Assembly: GCA_963969395.1 (NCBI GenBank)
Contig: OZ017795.1
Coordinates: 13,950,001-14,014,000, forward strand
Direction of reading: 5' to 3'
DNA from: Pseudoscleropodium purum
Taxonomy: Eukaryota; Streptophyta; Bryopsida; Hypnales; Brachytheciaceae
DNA length: 64,000 nt
Shown piece after piece: positions 44,814 through 56,911 of this stretch; the stretch's first letter is position 1; each line of letters opens with the position of its first letter. The notes beneath the pieces were generated by a model that had not been told where the DNA came from, made no database searches, and saw only the letters and a list, made by a program, of their open reading frames with translations. Position numbers and translations under genes: made by a program.

Positions 44814-47800
44814 GAGGAAGCATTTTACCTTGAATGCCCTCATCTTCGATACTTCACCGGGGCTGCACTGTACTAGCAAGTGACAGACATGCCCGTCTAC
44901 AGAATATGAATAAACAAATCGAAGAACCTCCTAAACAAAGCGACTTTTTGCACTATAAAAAATGAAATATTCATTGAGTGCCTTCAGAAATGCTTGCCAT
45001 CTGTCAAATTATTTATGTGTCCACATTCCCGGAATAGACTTGGATTATTACTATAACTCAAAGGGAAAACCAGGACGGATGCTCGAACAATGAGCCTGCC
45101 AGAAGTTTTTGGGACTCACATTTTCTATTTGCACAAAAATGTCACTCTGGGCACTTCAAAATTCCTTCAAAGTCCCTGACATGTTGCGCTTCTATTTTCA
45201 TAGCTCACGTTTGCTCCCACTTATTTGCATGTTCTCTTCAATACTGTATAGAGAACCCCTCCCAGACATTCCAGAAAAATTGGTGGATGAAAATTATTAG
45301 TTCTCTGTCATCTATAGCAGATCCATTCTGATCATCGTCCACTTTTTGGACGTCAAAGCGCTCTAGGGTTAAGATGGGCAGTCCCTGTTTATTTTTCTCA
45401 TTTTCTATGAAGTGCCAAAGTTGCAATATGAAATGATACAATGGTACTCCAAATTTCAACATTCATCCACATATTTGATATGAAATATCACATTAGGCAC
45501 ATATTACATGTTCATAATTATGTTTTCATCCACAATTTGGCAATTTCATCCAAGAATTTTATTTTAATTCAAAATCTTCTAGTAAAAAACTTCACAATTT
45601 GTTGCTATTTTCAACCAAATTATTATTATTTTTATATAATCTAGCACCAGAAAGCCAAAAAAAAGCTTTCATTGGGCACCTCCCAAACCGCCAATTTTAG
45701 CTATAGTGCCTAGTTACTATTGGCCAAGGAGGATTGATCTATTCTATTGCCTTGCCAAAGGATAAATGTCAAAAATTTCCCCCTATTTTGTGCCACTTAA
45801 ATTTTGCATTTCATCATATCTCCTAGCTTATTCAGGGTCTTCAATTGCAAATATGAATTCAAAATTTGCAAATTTTATCATATGCGGCAAATAAGAAAAA
45901 TTCAAGGTTTTCTACAAGGGTAAAACATGGGACAATAGAGGGGTCAAACCTCTGTGGCCATTACTATTAGCTTGCTTGTATGTAGAGAACATATACATGA
46001 CAAATCACAAGAATGCTCATTGTGCTCTAAGTCTTTATTATGAATGTCAAATGAAATAATCGAATGATATTTTTCCAGGATAATGTGACAAATTTTGTAA
46101 CACAAGTTGCATACTTAGTAGAATAGATTACAATACTAGTCAATTTTCATATTTTCTTGTTGGCAAGTGAAAAAAGGTTCCATCATACCAAAGAACATGA
46201 CATTTGGATACCTTAGTCAAAAGTTATAAAGGGTTAAAGTTTTTTAGGTAAAGGTTTTAGAATCATTTCTTCCACATGGCATTAAAAGAGTTTTGGGGGG
46301 TTCAGAAGCCTGTTTCGGGCTTGTTCCCCTGTAGCTGTTCTGTGCAGTGAGGGGAACAACCCGCTATTAGAATTTTCTTTTTCATAAAAATAAAATAAAT
46401 AAAAATAAAAAATAAAAAATTTAATCTCTAAATGAAAAAAAAAATTTAAGAAAAAAAGAAAAAGAAAAAATTTGGTGAATGACGTGGCAGGATCTCAACT
46501 ACATTAGACCGCTGCGCCGAACCTGTTCCCTACATTTGCAAGCTATGATAGCTCGTAGGCATCTGGAGGTCCCAAAAATCTTCTAATGGTACATACTAAT
46601 TTTAGAGATGTACAACTACCTCAAATCCTAGAAAATGACCTTTTAGTGAGGCTAAAATAATTCTAAGTAGTTCCTCCCAAAAAATTGAAAATTATGAGAC
46701 AAAGTGGTTGAATTGTAGAAAAATTAATGTCAAATATATTCAAAATATCAAAAATTATGCCCTATACTATCATTTCACTAAAATAAATAACAAATGAAAG
46801 TTGTCAAAGTCATACAAAATAGTAGGACATAAGGCCATAAGATTTGTATTACATCTCTACTACAAAGAAACCACTTCATCTCCTCTTTATTTTTTTATGT
46901 CATTTCATCAAAAAAACTCTCAACACAAGACTTTGAAGAATACTAGTTGTTAGAGAAGCTTTGGCAAAGAAGAAACACTCACTGCAAAAAACACTATTTG
47001 AATAATGGTCTTATGCCATTGGAAGTGAAATTTTGATCATTTTAATTACACCAATGGCTAATTAATTGTTGAAAACTATGAGGTAAAGCAAAAAACGATA
47101 GTTTACAGCCAATATTTAATGATTGCTCTAAATTGTAGCCAAGTTTCTTAATTAAAAATAATAATTCCCTATAATAAATGAAATAAGTTTAACTAGTTGA
47201 CCAAATTTTTATTGCCTAAATTACTTTCTCAAAAAATCTAGGCTAAAATGTATGTTATACATATGCAGATATGGAACACAATTGAATAAGAGACAATTTC
47301 AAATATACTTAACTTTTTCTAATTCAAACTTCACTTTAGGCTTCTATTACTTTTTATTATATTGTAAGACTAGTCATTCAAGTTTAACAACTTTGTTTGT
47401 AATTTTTACACACTCTAGACCCAAAAAAATGAAACCTTACATGATAAAAACAATGCATCCAAAAGATAGTGCACAAGGTGCTAAAATCCTCCCCCCCGCC
47501 AAATTATGTGAGTTGTCGATGCATTGGGACCCCCTTTCTTGCTGTTGATTTGCAAATGGAGAAAATACTTTGGCCATTGATCTTTGTCATTGGAGATGTC
47601 CAAAACCGTTGATTTTGGAGTTTCACAAACTCTCATTGGATTACATTTCTAAATATAAAATACTGAATATTGGATATCCTATATAGATTGTCACTTTAGA
47701 AGCCCCCTTAAAATTATAAATACGATGGGAGGGGGAGTCTAATACAAATTATTCTAATTTAATGAATTCAATTCTATTTGGTCACTATTACAAAGGGGTG

Positions 47801-47888
47801 GGGGGTGGGGTAAATTTTTTTTTTAAATTGATGATTTTTTTGCACAATGATTGCAAAAGCACAGAACATGTACCTAACTATGCACCAA

Positions 47889-48057
47889 ACATGCAACATC
47901 TACAATAAGTGTAAGACAATGTGATTAGAACTTCACTCAAAAAGTGAATTTGTACTATTATACCTAAGCCACAACATGCAACATCTACAATGAGTGTAAG
48001 ATGATGTGACTAGAACTTCACTCAAAAAGTGAATTTGAACTATTATACCTAAGCCAC
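47889..48057. repeat. Tandem duplication, 85 bp unit
   Basis: Copy 1 47889-47972 and copy 2 47974-48057: ACATGCAACATCTACAAT.AG, GTGTAAGA..ATGTGA, TAGAACTTCACTCAAAAAGT, GAATTTG.ACTATTATACCT, AAGCCAC. About 93 percent identical by eye, so this is among the youngest duplications here. Confidence 0.95.
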
Positions 48058-49194
48058 TTGTAATGTAACTACTTTAGCTCAATAGCAACTACCTTCATTC
48101 AAAATCAAGCCCTAAATTATATATGTAAATTATATATGTAGAGAACTCCCACTAATTCTGAATAAAGAATTATTAGTAATTGAAAGAACAAAACAAAAAC
48201 TCACTATTTTTAAAACGAATTTGATGAAGATATAAAGATTTCTGTTTTTACGATTCATTAACTCTTTCAAGACAAGGTGTTCAAATATTGAACAAATAAA
48301 TTTTTGCATCCATCACGATGCTTGGAGATTTTCATGTTAACTCTCCAACACTTGTTCAGTATAGATTTGAGAGTTATTACAACTCAGTCACATGTATTGG
48401 GGTTTTGATGCAAGGGAAGAAATCATTTTTTTCAGGTATTTAGGTTAGGATTTCAAAACCAAATATCCTTGAGAATTATTGCCAAGAAACTCCACCAAGA
48501 ATATCATGCATAAATTAAAATTCCTTCATTATCACTGTGCCAGGACAAAAGCATCCCTGAAGTTCACAATCCTCACTGCATACGACAGTGTCTGAATATC
48601 TAATCGCTAGTTAAACTAAACTCCACTCCAGCTCCCGACCTTGGGTCACTTCGCAAACCCAATCGACCAACCCTAAACTGAAACTGAAACTGATTGCTGT
48701 GCAGAAGGACCTCAGTTGAACATGGATGGATATAGTGATGGACTAAAATACCTGAAATACCAAGGAGTTGTTATCTTCTATCCCAACACATGATTCGTTA
48801 ATATGCAAGAGGCAAAATTAGCAGCATAGGAATTAGGAAACAAACTCACATTCTATGCCCAACACCGAGACATATCCCACTGGATTCTGAAACAAGAGTT
48901 TCTTTGATATAAAAAACAACTAAACTTCTAGTGCTTCGGCGACTAAGCTAGATATCTGTATTTCCTGTTCCTGGGATTGAGATCTCCCAATATCCCAAGT
49001 CCCACAGTCGTAAGATATTGATGTACAGTCACTCTGCTACAAACAAGTTCTGCTCAGACATAGTGCCACGAATTCAATTCCCGCAGTAATTCGAGAGCTT
49101 GAGTTTATCCAGAGAGTTCAAAAGTCTGTCTAATTCATTCAAATTAGATATCGCAACTCATACCGAGGTCCAGTACAACGTCCGGTGCAGCAAG

Positions 49195-50686
49195 TTAGAT
49201 GGGCTTGATCTTGAAATGAAGACCGATTAGAGAGAAAACAAAACATTTCAAGTCCTGCAAAACAAGGCACATGCCAGCATTATAAGACCAACGAAGACCA
49301 TTATAAAACACCACAAACCAACACGACCAGTGATTTAAATACTTCGATGAAAAAAGAATGCACTCTGAACCATTTAGAGAGCCTAATTAGCATTTACAAG
49401 AATCATTAGTATTACCAACGTTTATGCCACATCATGTAAACTCTCGTTCCACCATCATCAAAACGTTCCAAAACACGAACCTGGACAAGATAGTAAAATA
49501 TTCGTAGACCCTCTGGGTCTTTGCTGCTCTGGACATCAAGAAGCGAACCGATCTTGGACGTAGTGAATGAGATATGCTCGTTTCCCATCACAATTTCCAA
49601 CTCCTGTCGTCCGATTCTATCAGGTTCTGGCCAATTATTGTCGTCTTCTTTTAAAATCTGAACATCCAGAACGATCTATCAGATTCTCATGAACATGTGT
49701 CCTGAACCGTTGATGGCAAACCACCCATGCACAATAACACAAGCCAACGACATCAAGTACAATCAAACCAGGATTGCTGGTCAAATAGATCAACAAGCAG
49801 TGAACTAGAATTACACCCCACACGTTATGCACATGATTCCAGCATTTCACTCTCACTATCTGAAAGAAAAACGCTAACCACATACACAGTGCAGCGCCTG
49901 GGACAGAAGTGGTGTAGGAGTGGAATAGAAGATTAGGATAGTCGATCCGCTGTGTAAACCCAGAGTGCAATAGGGTATAAAGTCTAATCGAAGAGCAGGG
50001 AACCCTAATATATTCATAACATCAAATGTCAATGAGAACAACCCCTAATGGACCATATTTCTATAGAAAATTTATTAAACCCTAAGCATTTCCAACAACA
50101 TCACAAACTCTAATAGCAGGGTTTGCAACTTTCGGGGGTCTTGAAAGCCAAATTGGAGGTCTTCAAAGCATCGGGCCTGGAGGAGGAACTCTAAACTACG
50201 TTGGATTTCCTATTCCTCCAGATCCGCTATAGTAAACATTATCCCAGTGCCCTAAACGACAAAAGCTCCTTCAAAGACAGAGAATGGACGTACTCAAACA
50301 AAAATGAAAAACTATCAGTATCAAGAAAAATAAAATAAATAAGTAAGCCCGCACACTAAAAAAATTCATACCAATTTCAAAACAACCTAACTCGAACACG
50401 ATGACCTAACCTGGTGGACAATCAAGAAAGCCAAAATGCAAGAACAAAAGGGACGCACCTCGCTATCCGTGATGATGCGTCGGCATTCCTTGAGCGCGGC
50501 CTGCGTGAGGAACACCTCCTTGCGGATCATGGTGTCGTTCTTGTAGTTGGAGTTGTTGGCGTACCGGAGCTTGCCGTCGGGGCGGAACTCGAACTCCAGG
50601 AACTCATGGCCGAACTTGCCCTTGTGACCAACGTAATAGCGGACGTAGAACTCGCCGACTTCCTCAGCGGGGGTGACGGCCGCCAT
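49195..50686 (-). CDS. MAGO: Mago nashi, exon junction complex core
   Basis: Mago forms a stable heterodimer with Y14 and clamps eIF4A3 on spliced mRNA in the exon junction complex. Three exons on the minus strand: 50459-50686, 49481-49657, 49195-49254, all phase 0, giving 154 residues (animal MAGOH 146). Nearly every residue follows the family: [20 protein letters not shown], the [18 protein letters not shown] segment, [30 protein letters not shown], and the final exon [19 protein letters not shown] before TAA. Exon 1 has noticeably GC-rich third positions, unlike the flanking DNA. Intron 1 is 801 bp, intron 2 is 226 bp. Both intron positions agree with those I remember for flowering-plant MAGO. 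The start is the first ATG and leaves the usual short N-terminal extension. Confidence 0.98.
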
Positions 50687-51675
50687 AGCTGCAACTGAAT
50701 TGGTGGTTTCAATGCAAAGCCACCTGCGAGGGCTGTGAGGAGCGAGAAGGTTGAGGAAACGAGCGGGAGAGAGGAATCGTCCGAACTTGGGAAGACTTCA
50801 GTTGTTTCATCAGTACTATTTCATCCAAAATGAGCAGTTTTTCATCCGCTCGCAGGACGAGTATCCATGCGGTCAAAGTTTCTGAAATTTTTTCCACATA
50901 TTCCTATAACAGTCCAATACAAATTCGTATGGTTGGATTTCTATTTTATTTGTAAATCATTTTTTTCTCACTACACTAGTAAGTGAGTTGTTTTTCACAA
51001 TTTCTAATGCAATGGACTCGCCAATAGACTTTTGTTTTAAAAAAAATACTTGTGTATAATTGAGGTAAAATAATCTTACAAACTGCCTATTGTGCCATTC
51101 AAATCATTTTGCATAGGATAGAATACAATTAGCATTTTTTATCTTGCATAATTCACATTCAATTCTTACTCAATTCTAATCAAGCATGTTGAATTCCAAT
51201 TTCAAAAAACCAAAATTTCATTTTTGTGAATTATTTTCATATAATATTCATAATAATAAATTGAAAAATATTGGTGAGAATTTTCAAATTTGATTACATA
51301 GATATATAGGAAACATACAAATGCACATCTTTTTGTTAGTAAACATCTCCAAAAAAGTTTTACAATTCCTTCTATAGAGATTTCAATGTTTGGGTGACAA
51401 TGCCCAAATTTTGAAAAATAGAAATCTATTTGTTGTAATTAGATTTTTACATGAACCCTTTTAGCTTGCATATTGGTCAACATTATACAAAACAACTACA
51501 AAGATCCACAATTACTTTCACTAGTGTCATTGTAAGGACCCAAATTCCACTTATGAATAAATACTTTACAAATGAGTAGTTTGAACAATAGTGTCTATCC
51601 TAGACAATCCATAAAGATAATCAACACTATCGATGTTCTACTCTAATACAAAAGACATGGACTCCGTTAAACTTT
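50687..51675. other. Intergenic, AT-rich
   Basis: 5' flank of MAGO (about 200 bp of mixed composition), then AT-rich sequence with no recognised feature. Confidence 0.5.
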
Positions 51676-52155
51676 TCATGGATTGAATACATTGGTAGCA
51701 TCCAATGAAAATGTCTTTGTCAAGTTAGGGTTGTGAAGATCACAATCCGGCTTAGGGTTAGGCAACTTTGAACATCAAGTGGGAACAATACATGTTGGGT
51801 TAGAATTGTAGGGATCACAATCCGGCCTAGGATTAGGCAACTTCCAACACAAATTGGGAATGACACATGTTGGATTGGGATTGTGAGGATTACAATCCGG
51901 TCCGGAGTTGGGCAAACTCCAATATGGAATGGGAACGGTGCTTGCCGGGTCAAGGATGTAGAGGACGCAATCTGGTTCAAGGTTGGGCAACTCTTAATCT
52001 CGAGTAGAAACAACGTGTGTTGGATTGGGGTTGTAGGGGTTACAATCCAAACTAAGGATGGGCAAGTCCCAACACAATGTAGGAAGTAGGTGCCCTTCTC
52101 CAAAAATGGTAAGCATAAGCATGGCAAACATAAATGTTGCCAAGAAGTCCTTCAT
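51676..52155 (-). pseudogene. Secreted 25-residue Pro/Cys repeat protein, frame with two stops
   Basis: One continuous frame of 160 codons runs from ATG 52155 to TGA 51676-51678, interrupted only by TAA at codon 54 (51994-51996) and TGA at codon 127 (51775-51777). It begins with a clear signal peptide (MKDFLATFMFAMLMLTIFGEG). Then come five units of exactly 25 codons, roughly LCWxLPNPxPDCxPYNPNPTCVVPT; conserved are LPN, PDC and NPNPT. Unit 2 has diverged most. Both stops sit at the unit boundary: codon 3 of unit 2 (where others have Trp) and codon 1 of unit 5 (where others have Leu). No frameshift is seen. The family is unknown to me; a cell-wall or small secreted peptide-precursor role would be guesswork. 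As drawn it encodes only a 53-residue secreted peptide. Alternatives are a hidden intron removing each stop or assembly error. In-frame ATGs upstream (52191, 52185) would add a short hydrophilic lead. Confidence 0.6.
51721..52080. repeat. Five-unit 75-bp tandem repeat
   Basis: On the plus strand each unit has GGATTGTGAGGATTACAATC-like sequence, then CCGG....G..TTGGGCAA and CAACA...GGGAA. The unit length is exactly 75 bp in the coding frame. The units are diverged, so it is not a recent satellite. Confidence 0.85.
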
Positions 52156-52664
52156 CTTAAACATGATGACAACTTGCAGGTACATTTCCATCAAGCATAT
52201 TTACTGATTGGTGCAAATTAATTCTCCATACTTTGTGTAATCTATGAAGAGTATTGATAGGGCTTAACAAAAACAACCATAGTGCTACTTAAGTGTAATT
52301 CATGAGACAATCCTAAAGCATGCTTCCAAAGGGCACAAAAATATAAAAATCAAGAAGGTTGTGAATGATGTTCACATATAAAAAGAACATGTTGCCAAGG
52401 TACAACAAAACCATGGAAATACTATATATAGATAAAATATAATAAAAAAAAGTACAAAATCTAATCACAATTGAACCAAGGTGTGATGAAATTTAAAAAA
52501 AAAATCAAAGTGAACAACAACAAGGCTTACTCCTTGTATTGTGGATCACAAGAGAGAAGAAGAACTTGCAATTGCTAGCACCTAGCCAAGGAACAAAATG
52601 CAAAGCTACTTGGCAATGACAATGAACTGCAAAGAGTGAAATGAAGATGTGAGAAAACACACTC

Positions 52665-52676
52665 CTATTTAAATAG
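52665..52676. promoter_or_regulatory. TATA-like palindrome upstream of the repeat-protein gene
   Basis: CTATTTAAATAG, a self-complementary TATA-type site about 510 bp upstream of ATG 52155 on the minus strand. If used, the 5' leader would be long or spliced. Speculative. Confidence 0.25.
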
Positions 52677-55104
52677 AGATGAAGACCACTACTAATAAGA
52701 CTTGGGACTCTATAGCCAACCCCCTACTACCACCATCCGATAGGCATTGGGCATGTGTCTTGCCGACCACCATTAAACAATATAGGTTGTAGATTGTTGA
52801 AAGGTTTTCAAGTCGCTTTTAATTTAGATCCCATGATAATAAATGATTTTTTTAAGCTTTCTAATTTTAACTAAGTATATCTCTAAAAGAAATACCAAAT
52901 AGAATCAAGTGTTGTGAAGATCCAAAAGTAAAATAGAACTCCTATCTTAGTAGTAGTATTTCCTAAATGACAAAAGTTTTTTTTCTATAAATTGTCAAAA
53001 AAACTTGTATTGTCAATTTGTATATTGGCAAGATTTGAAATAAATAGTTTCTATAACTTCAACAATACATAGCTTTTAGATGGTACTAGGACAATGTGTG
53101 GAAACATTATTATACCATTCTATCATGTGAATTGTGAAGAAATAATTGCTTTTCATTCCCATGAGACAAGATCAATAGACTTTGAACCTTTTTAGAGTAA
53201 TATTTTTATTCAAGATAGTATATAGCCTCCAATCTAGTGAGACTTGCATAAATGTTTTGGTATTTGCATACAAAATTTTAGAATCAAAATAAGGGATTTA
53301 TCTTACACTAAACCACCCATCTATACAAGAAGATTAAGAGAGCATGCAATACACTATAGAAGCCCATTCATTTATGATCACCCTCCATTTCTAGCCTGTA
53401 GGCTATTCCATTTCTATGAAGTTGTGGCGCGGTTCTTAAAGTAGTCGTGGCGCATGATAATTGGTTGCGAGGTTCTCAATATTGCAATCAGCCCTTGATT
53501 GATTTGCAACCAGCCTATGGTTGGAAGTAGAAAAGTCTATATGACTAGTAGAGATTGTATAGTACAGTTCGGCTAAAAAATTCATAATAATTATATTTTG
53601 AGTTAAAAAAATTTGAAAAATTATGTAATCTTTCTAAACTCTATTTTTATATAAGGAAATTTTTTTGCTCAAGTGATTGGAAATGGTTCGGCTCCCCTAT
53701 TCATTTCTAGTAACCTCTTTCATTGTCTTGTAAGTTGTAAGACATTGCCATAATTTTACTACTACTATTATTTTAGATTTGTCTTTTCCTTTTACTATTT
53801 GCTTTGAAGCAAAGCAAAAAATAAAATGAATGATTATATCTATTAAAGATAGAAACCAAAAGCTTCCAAAATCTTCCAAAGTCTATTATTCTAAATCTTC
53901 TAACATTCAAATTCAAAAATCAATTGAAATTTATTTATTTTGACAAACTAAGTATGAATTTGTTGTAAATTTTTGAAGTGCATTTTCTAATTGGCCCAAA
54001 AGAGTATTTAGACTACCCCTAAACCAATAAAAAAATAATTCACATGGTCATCTTACTCACCTAAAGCAATTAAAATATTTCCTAACATGGCCGCATCATA
54101 AAGGTCTAAAAAAATCACTTCTTCTAATGAATTTATACTAAAAAGGTTGGAGTTCTTATTGTAGTTACTAATCACTCCATCACCATCATCTAAGACATTG
54201 ATTGTGGCCACTAACTCAATGTAATGTAGCCCAAATGTCATTTATTGAAAAAGTATCATGGATTGAAGCAAAACTATAACAGGCCACTTCCTAGGTGTCT
54301 ATAATGGACAATTTAAGCTTACTTTATAATTATGCAATGATTTTGTACCTATGAGGTGCCCTTTGTTGACATTATACTTTGGACAAAGACTATAGCATTG
54401 ACTCTTGGGTTTCTAAATCCTATCTACAACCACATTCACACTTCACAATGCAAGTAGAGTTCGATTGGAGTGGATAGAGCCTCACAATCACATTGTTCTT
54501 GTTTACCTCCTAATCAAAGTTCTTTCATATTTAGGGGCGCTTCACACATGGGCCGGCTAAGTTGAGAGGCCGTAGGAATTTATGGCCAAACTTTGGGCAA
54601 GAATCCAAGGAAATGGGCAATAAATGGGCAATTTGACGAACTCTCAACCAAAGTTTAGGTCGCCACAAAGTGGTGACCCAAACTTTGGTTGAGAGTCCGT
54701 TGTGAGGCCATCACCACATAGGAATTGGGAGGGTGACGCACTTTGGATTGTACCACCTTGTGTGAAGGGGCGAGAGGCCAAAATTGGGGTTTTCTAAAAT
54801 TTGATTGGTAGAGGCTGACAGACTCTCAACCTTCGGCCCATATGTGAAGTGGCCCTTAGAAGCCCCAACTTCTTTAAAATTCTAGTCTCTAAAGCAAGTC
54901 TAAAATCTTCATCAATTTATTTATTTTTAACAAATTCAATTATAGGATCCTTTAGTCAATTCTTCCTATATGGTTCAATTTCATCTTTCAAACTTTTTGC
55001 TCTAGAATATGTAGATCCTATAACTTACAACCTTCCACAATATAAGTTAGAAAAAAAAGTTGGGAATACATATAAAATTTAAAAAAGAATTTCACATTCA
55101 TGCT

Positions 55105-55760
55105 TGAAAGAAATAGTAAGTAGAAAAAAAGTAGAAAATGACTTAAAATACAAAATTGTTGAGAATTGGGTAATTGAATTGAAAAAATTCCAATCCCAAT
55201 GGTTGTAATATTGTATTAAACAATCTACATCCCATTACAAAAATATCAACCTTTGGGAGGTTTGCGAGTTTTGAACCCCTCGATGCAATTAAAGAGGAGT
55301 AAAAACTATTTTTTTATTTTTTATTATTATTACTGAAAGCATCTAATGTGGCACTACTTGTGCCATGTCAATGCTACATCAGGTTTTGATATTTTCTTAG
55401 TATTTAAATATTTTTTCAAAAAAATTATTTAAAAAATAAATAAATTTTAAATTATTTTTATTTATTTTTTACTTCCAATATAGGGTGCCAAAAAACAAAA
55501 CCTTAATGGCCCTCTTAGGGTTCAAATTTTTCCTAATGCTGTACTTCTATTTTATTTTTCAAAAATATTGAAAATTGAGTTAAATAAAAGGCTTCAAAGT
55601 TTATAATAGAGTAAAGATTCTATAATTACCTACAAACTAAAACTCCACTTAACTTTCATCTTGTTAATCAAAATGGAATAATTCAAAGTTTTCCACATAA
55701 TAATATATATAAATGTAAAAAATCAATTTCAAATTTTTATTTCTTAAAAAAGTGATATCT
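55105..55760. repeat. Dispersed AT-rich repeat, copy B, interrupted
   Basis: 55105-55230 and 55555-55760 align in order with 9605-9970 (copy A). Between them lie about 325 bp (55231-55555) that are absent from copy A, including TTTGGGAGGTTTGCGAG and a T/A-rich core; probably a later insertion into this copy or a deletion in copy A. Confidence 0.65.
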
Positions 55761-56207
55761 TCTTTGAGTTGCTTGCACTATCTAAGCTTCCTAAAAGAAA
55801 CTGCACATCATACAATATTTCTCTAACAATGCACTAAAAAGAGGTTGACCACCCTAGTTTGCACTAGTTCCCCCGCCCCTCTCAAAAAATTTATAAGCTG
55901 TTGATTTTTTTTTAAATGCTTACCCTCGAAATTGCCGTTGATTTCTCAGAAAATCACAAGCCATTGATCCTGTGAGATTTAATTTGAGTTGTCCAAATAT
56001 GAAATATTAGATATGGAGACAATACAATATATAGATATCGGATATAAATATGGAATATGGGTATCAAAGATGGATACAATATTGCATATGAATGTGTACT
56101 AAATACTACATATAGATATCGGATACGGATATAATATTGGATGTGGACACGGGATGAAATGTCTCATATTGATTGTCAAGCAAGTTGGTTTCTGAAAATT
56201 ACTAAAT

Positions 56208-56228
56208 GGGGGGGGGGGGGGGGGGGGG
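56208..56228. repeat. Homopolymer, 21 consecutive G
   Basis: AATGGG extends into an uninterrupted run ending GGCAGAAAT. Surroundings are strongly AT-rich, so this is exceptional for the window. The exact length is prone to sequencing error. Confidence 0.9.
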
Positions 56229-56234
56229 CAGAAA

Positions 56235-56370
56235 TTTAAATTTTAAAATCCTAAATTTTAAAATTTCGATGTATAATGACACAAAATGTCACACAATACA
56301 CTGAAATTTTAAAATCCTAAATTTTAAAATTTTGGTGTATAGTAATAAAAAGTGTCACACAATGCACTTA
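56235..56370. repeat. Tandem duplication, about 70 bp offset, self-complementary core
   Basis: AAATTTTAAAATCCTAAATT and TTAAAATTT.G.TGTATA, then GTCACACAAT.CACT occur twice in order, directly after the G run. AAATTTTAAAATCC/TAAATTTTAAAATTT is nearly palindromic. Confidence 0.88.
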
Positions 56371-56695
56371 AAAGTGGTAGTAACTGCCAAACTTTAACTA
56401 TATATTCAAAAGTTATAAAAATTGTTGCACCTTAAAGCTACTCCTTGACCATGCGTCATGTGAATTTTATTTTTTTAAATGAGAATTTCATTGGTATATG
56501 GATGACCAAATTTTTTAAATATTTTTATTTTTTTTATTAATGATTTTTTGTGGAAAATTCTTGTGTTAGCACCATCATTTTTTAAACTGGCTAAATTTCA
56601 TGTTGTATCTACCAAAAAAATTGATGTGCTAAATGTACAAAGGAAAATATTCAAACAAATTTGAACATTTGAGCAAATTCTTCAACTGGTAGATT

Positions 56696-56911
56696 TCACA
56701 TTTGCAAAGCAATACATTCCTCCACAATCCTTTTCGCAATCATCTGCTCTTTTGCATCTTGAATGTTGCTTATCTTCAATTTAAGCCGTCCATTGGGAGC
56801 AATGGCGGCCACATCTTGGCTGCTCCTTTCGCAACTCGTCATCTTCCTTAAGCTCCTACAATACTTCTTAATTAGCAGACTGTGTTTATAGTAGTATTTC
56901 TGGTTTAGCAT
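56696..56911 (-). CDS. Hypothetical 71-codon ORF, unknown
   Basis: ATG 56911 to TGA. The C-terminal 45 residues (RSSQDVAAIAPNGRLKLKIS, then DAKEQMIAKRIVEECIALQ) have a composition and codon pattern that look coding, while the first 25 are Lys/Tyr-rich and may be intronic. I recognise no family. It is near the transposase remnant and could be an exon of a decayed gene or a captured fragment. Confidence 0.25.
   Translation of the reverse strand: MLNQKYYYKHSLLIKKYCRSLRKMTSCERSSQDVAAIAPNGRLKLKISNIQDAKEQMIAKRIVEECIALQM

Larger units (their letters stand above)
44049..49194. other. AT-rich intergenic DNA, repeats
   Basis: The first 600 bp are the 5' flank of DOHH. From 45.4 to 49.1 kb it is AT-rich with short meaningless frames. 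About 45.66-46.29 kb resembles 7.0-7.2 and 8.64-8.96 kb (words such as TTGGCAA.TGAAA, GGTTCCA, TACCAAAGAA, AAAAGTT, AAGGGTCAAAG/AAGGGTTAAAG, ATCATTTCTTC), a second dispersed non-coding repeat family. A-rich simple sequence lies at 46385-46470. The tandem duplication at 47889 is listed separately. Confidence 0.5.

Noticed and set aside
51721..52080. Regularly spaced repeats considered as a CRISPR-like array
   Set aside because: Units are contiguous 75-bp copies without unique spacers, coding in one frame, in a plant nuclear context.
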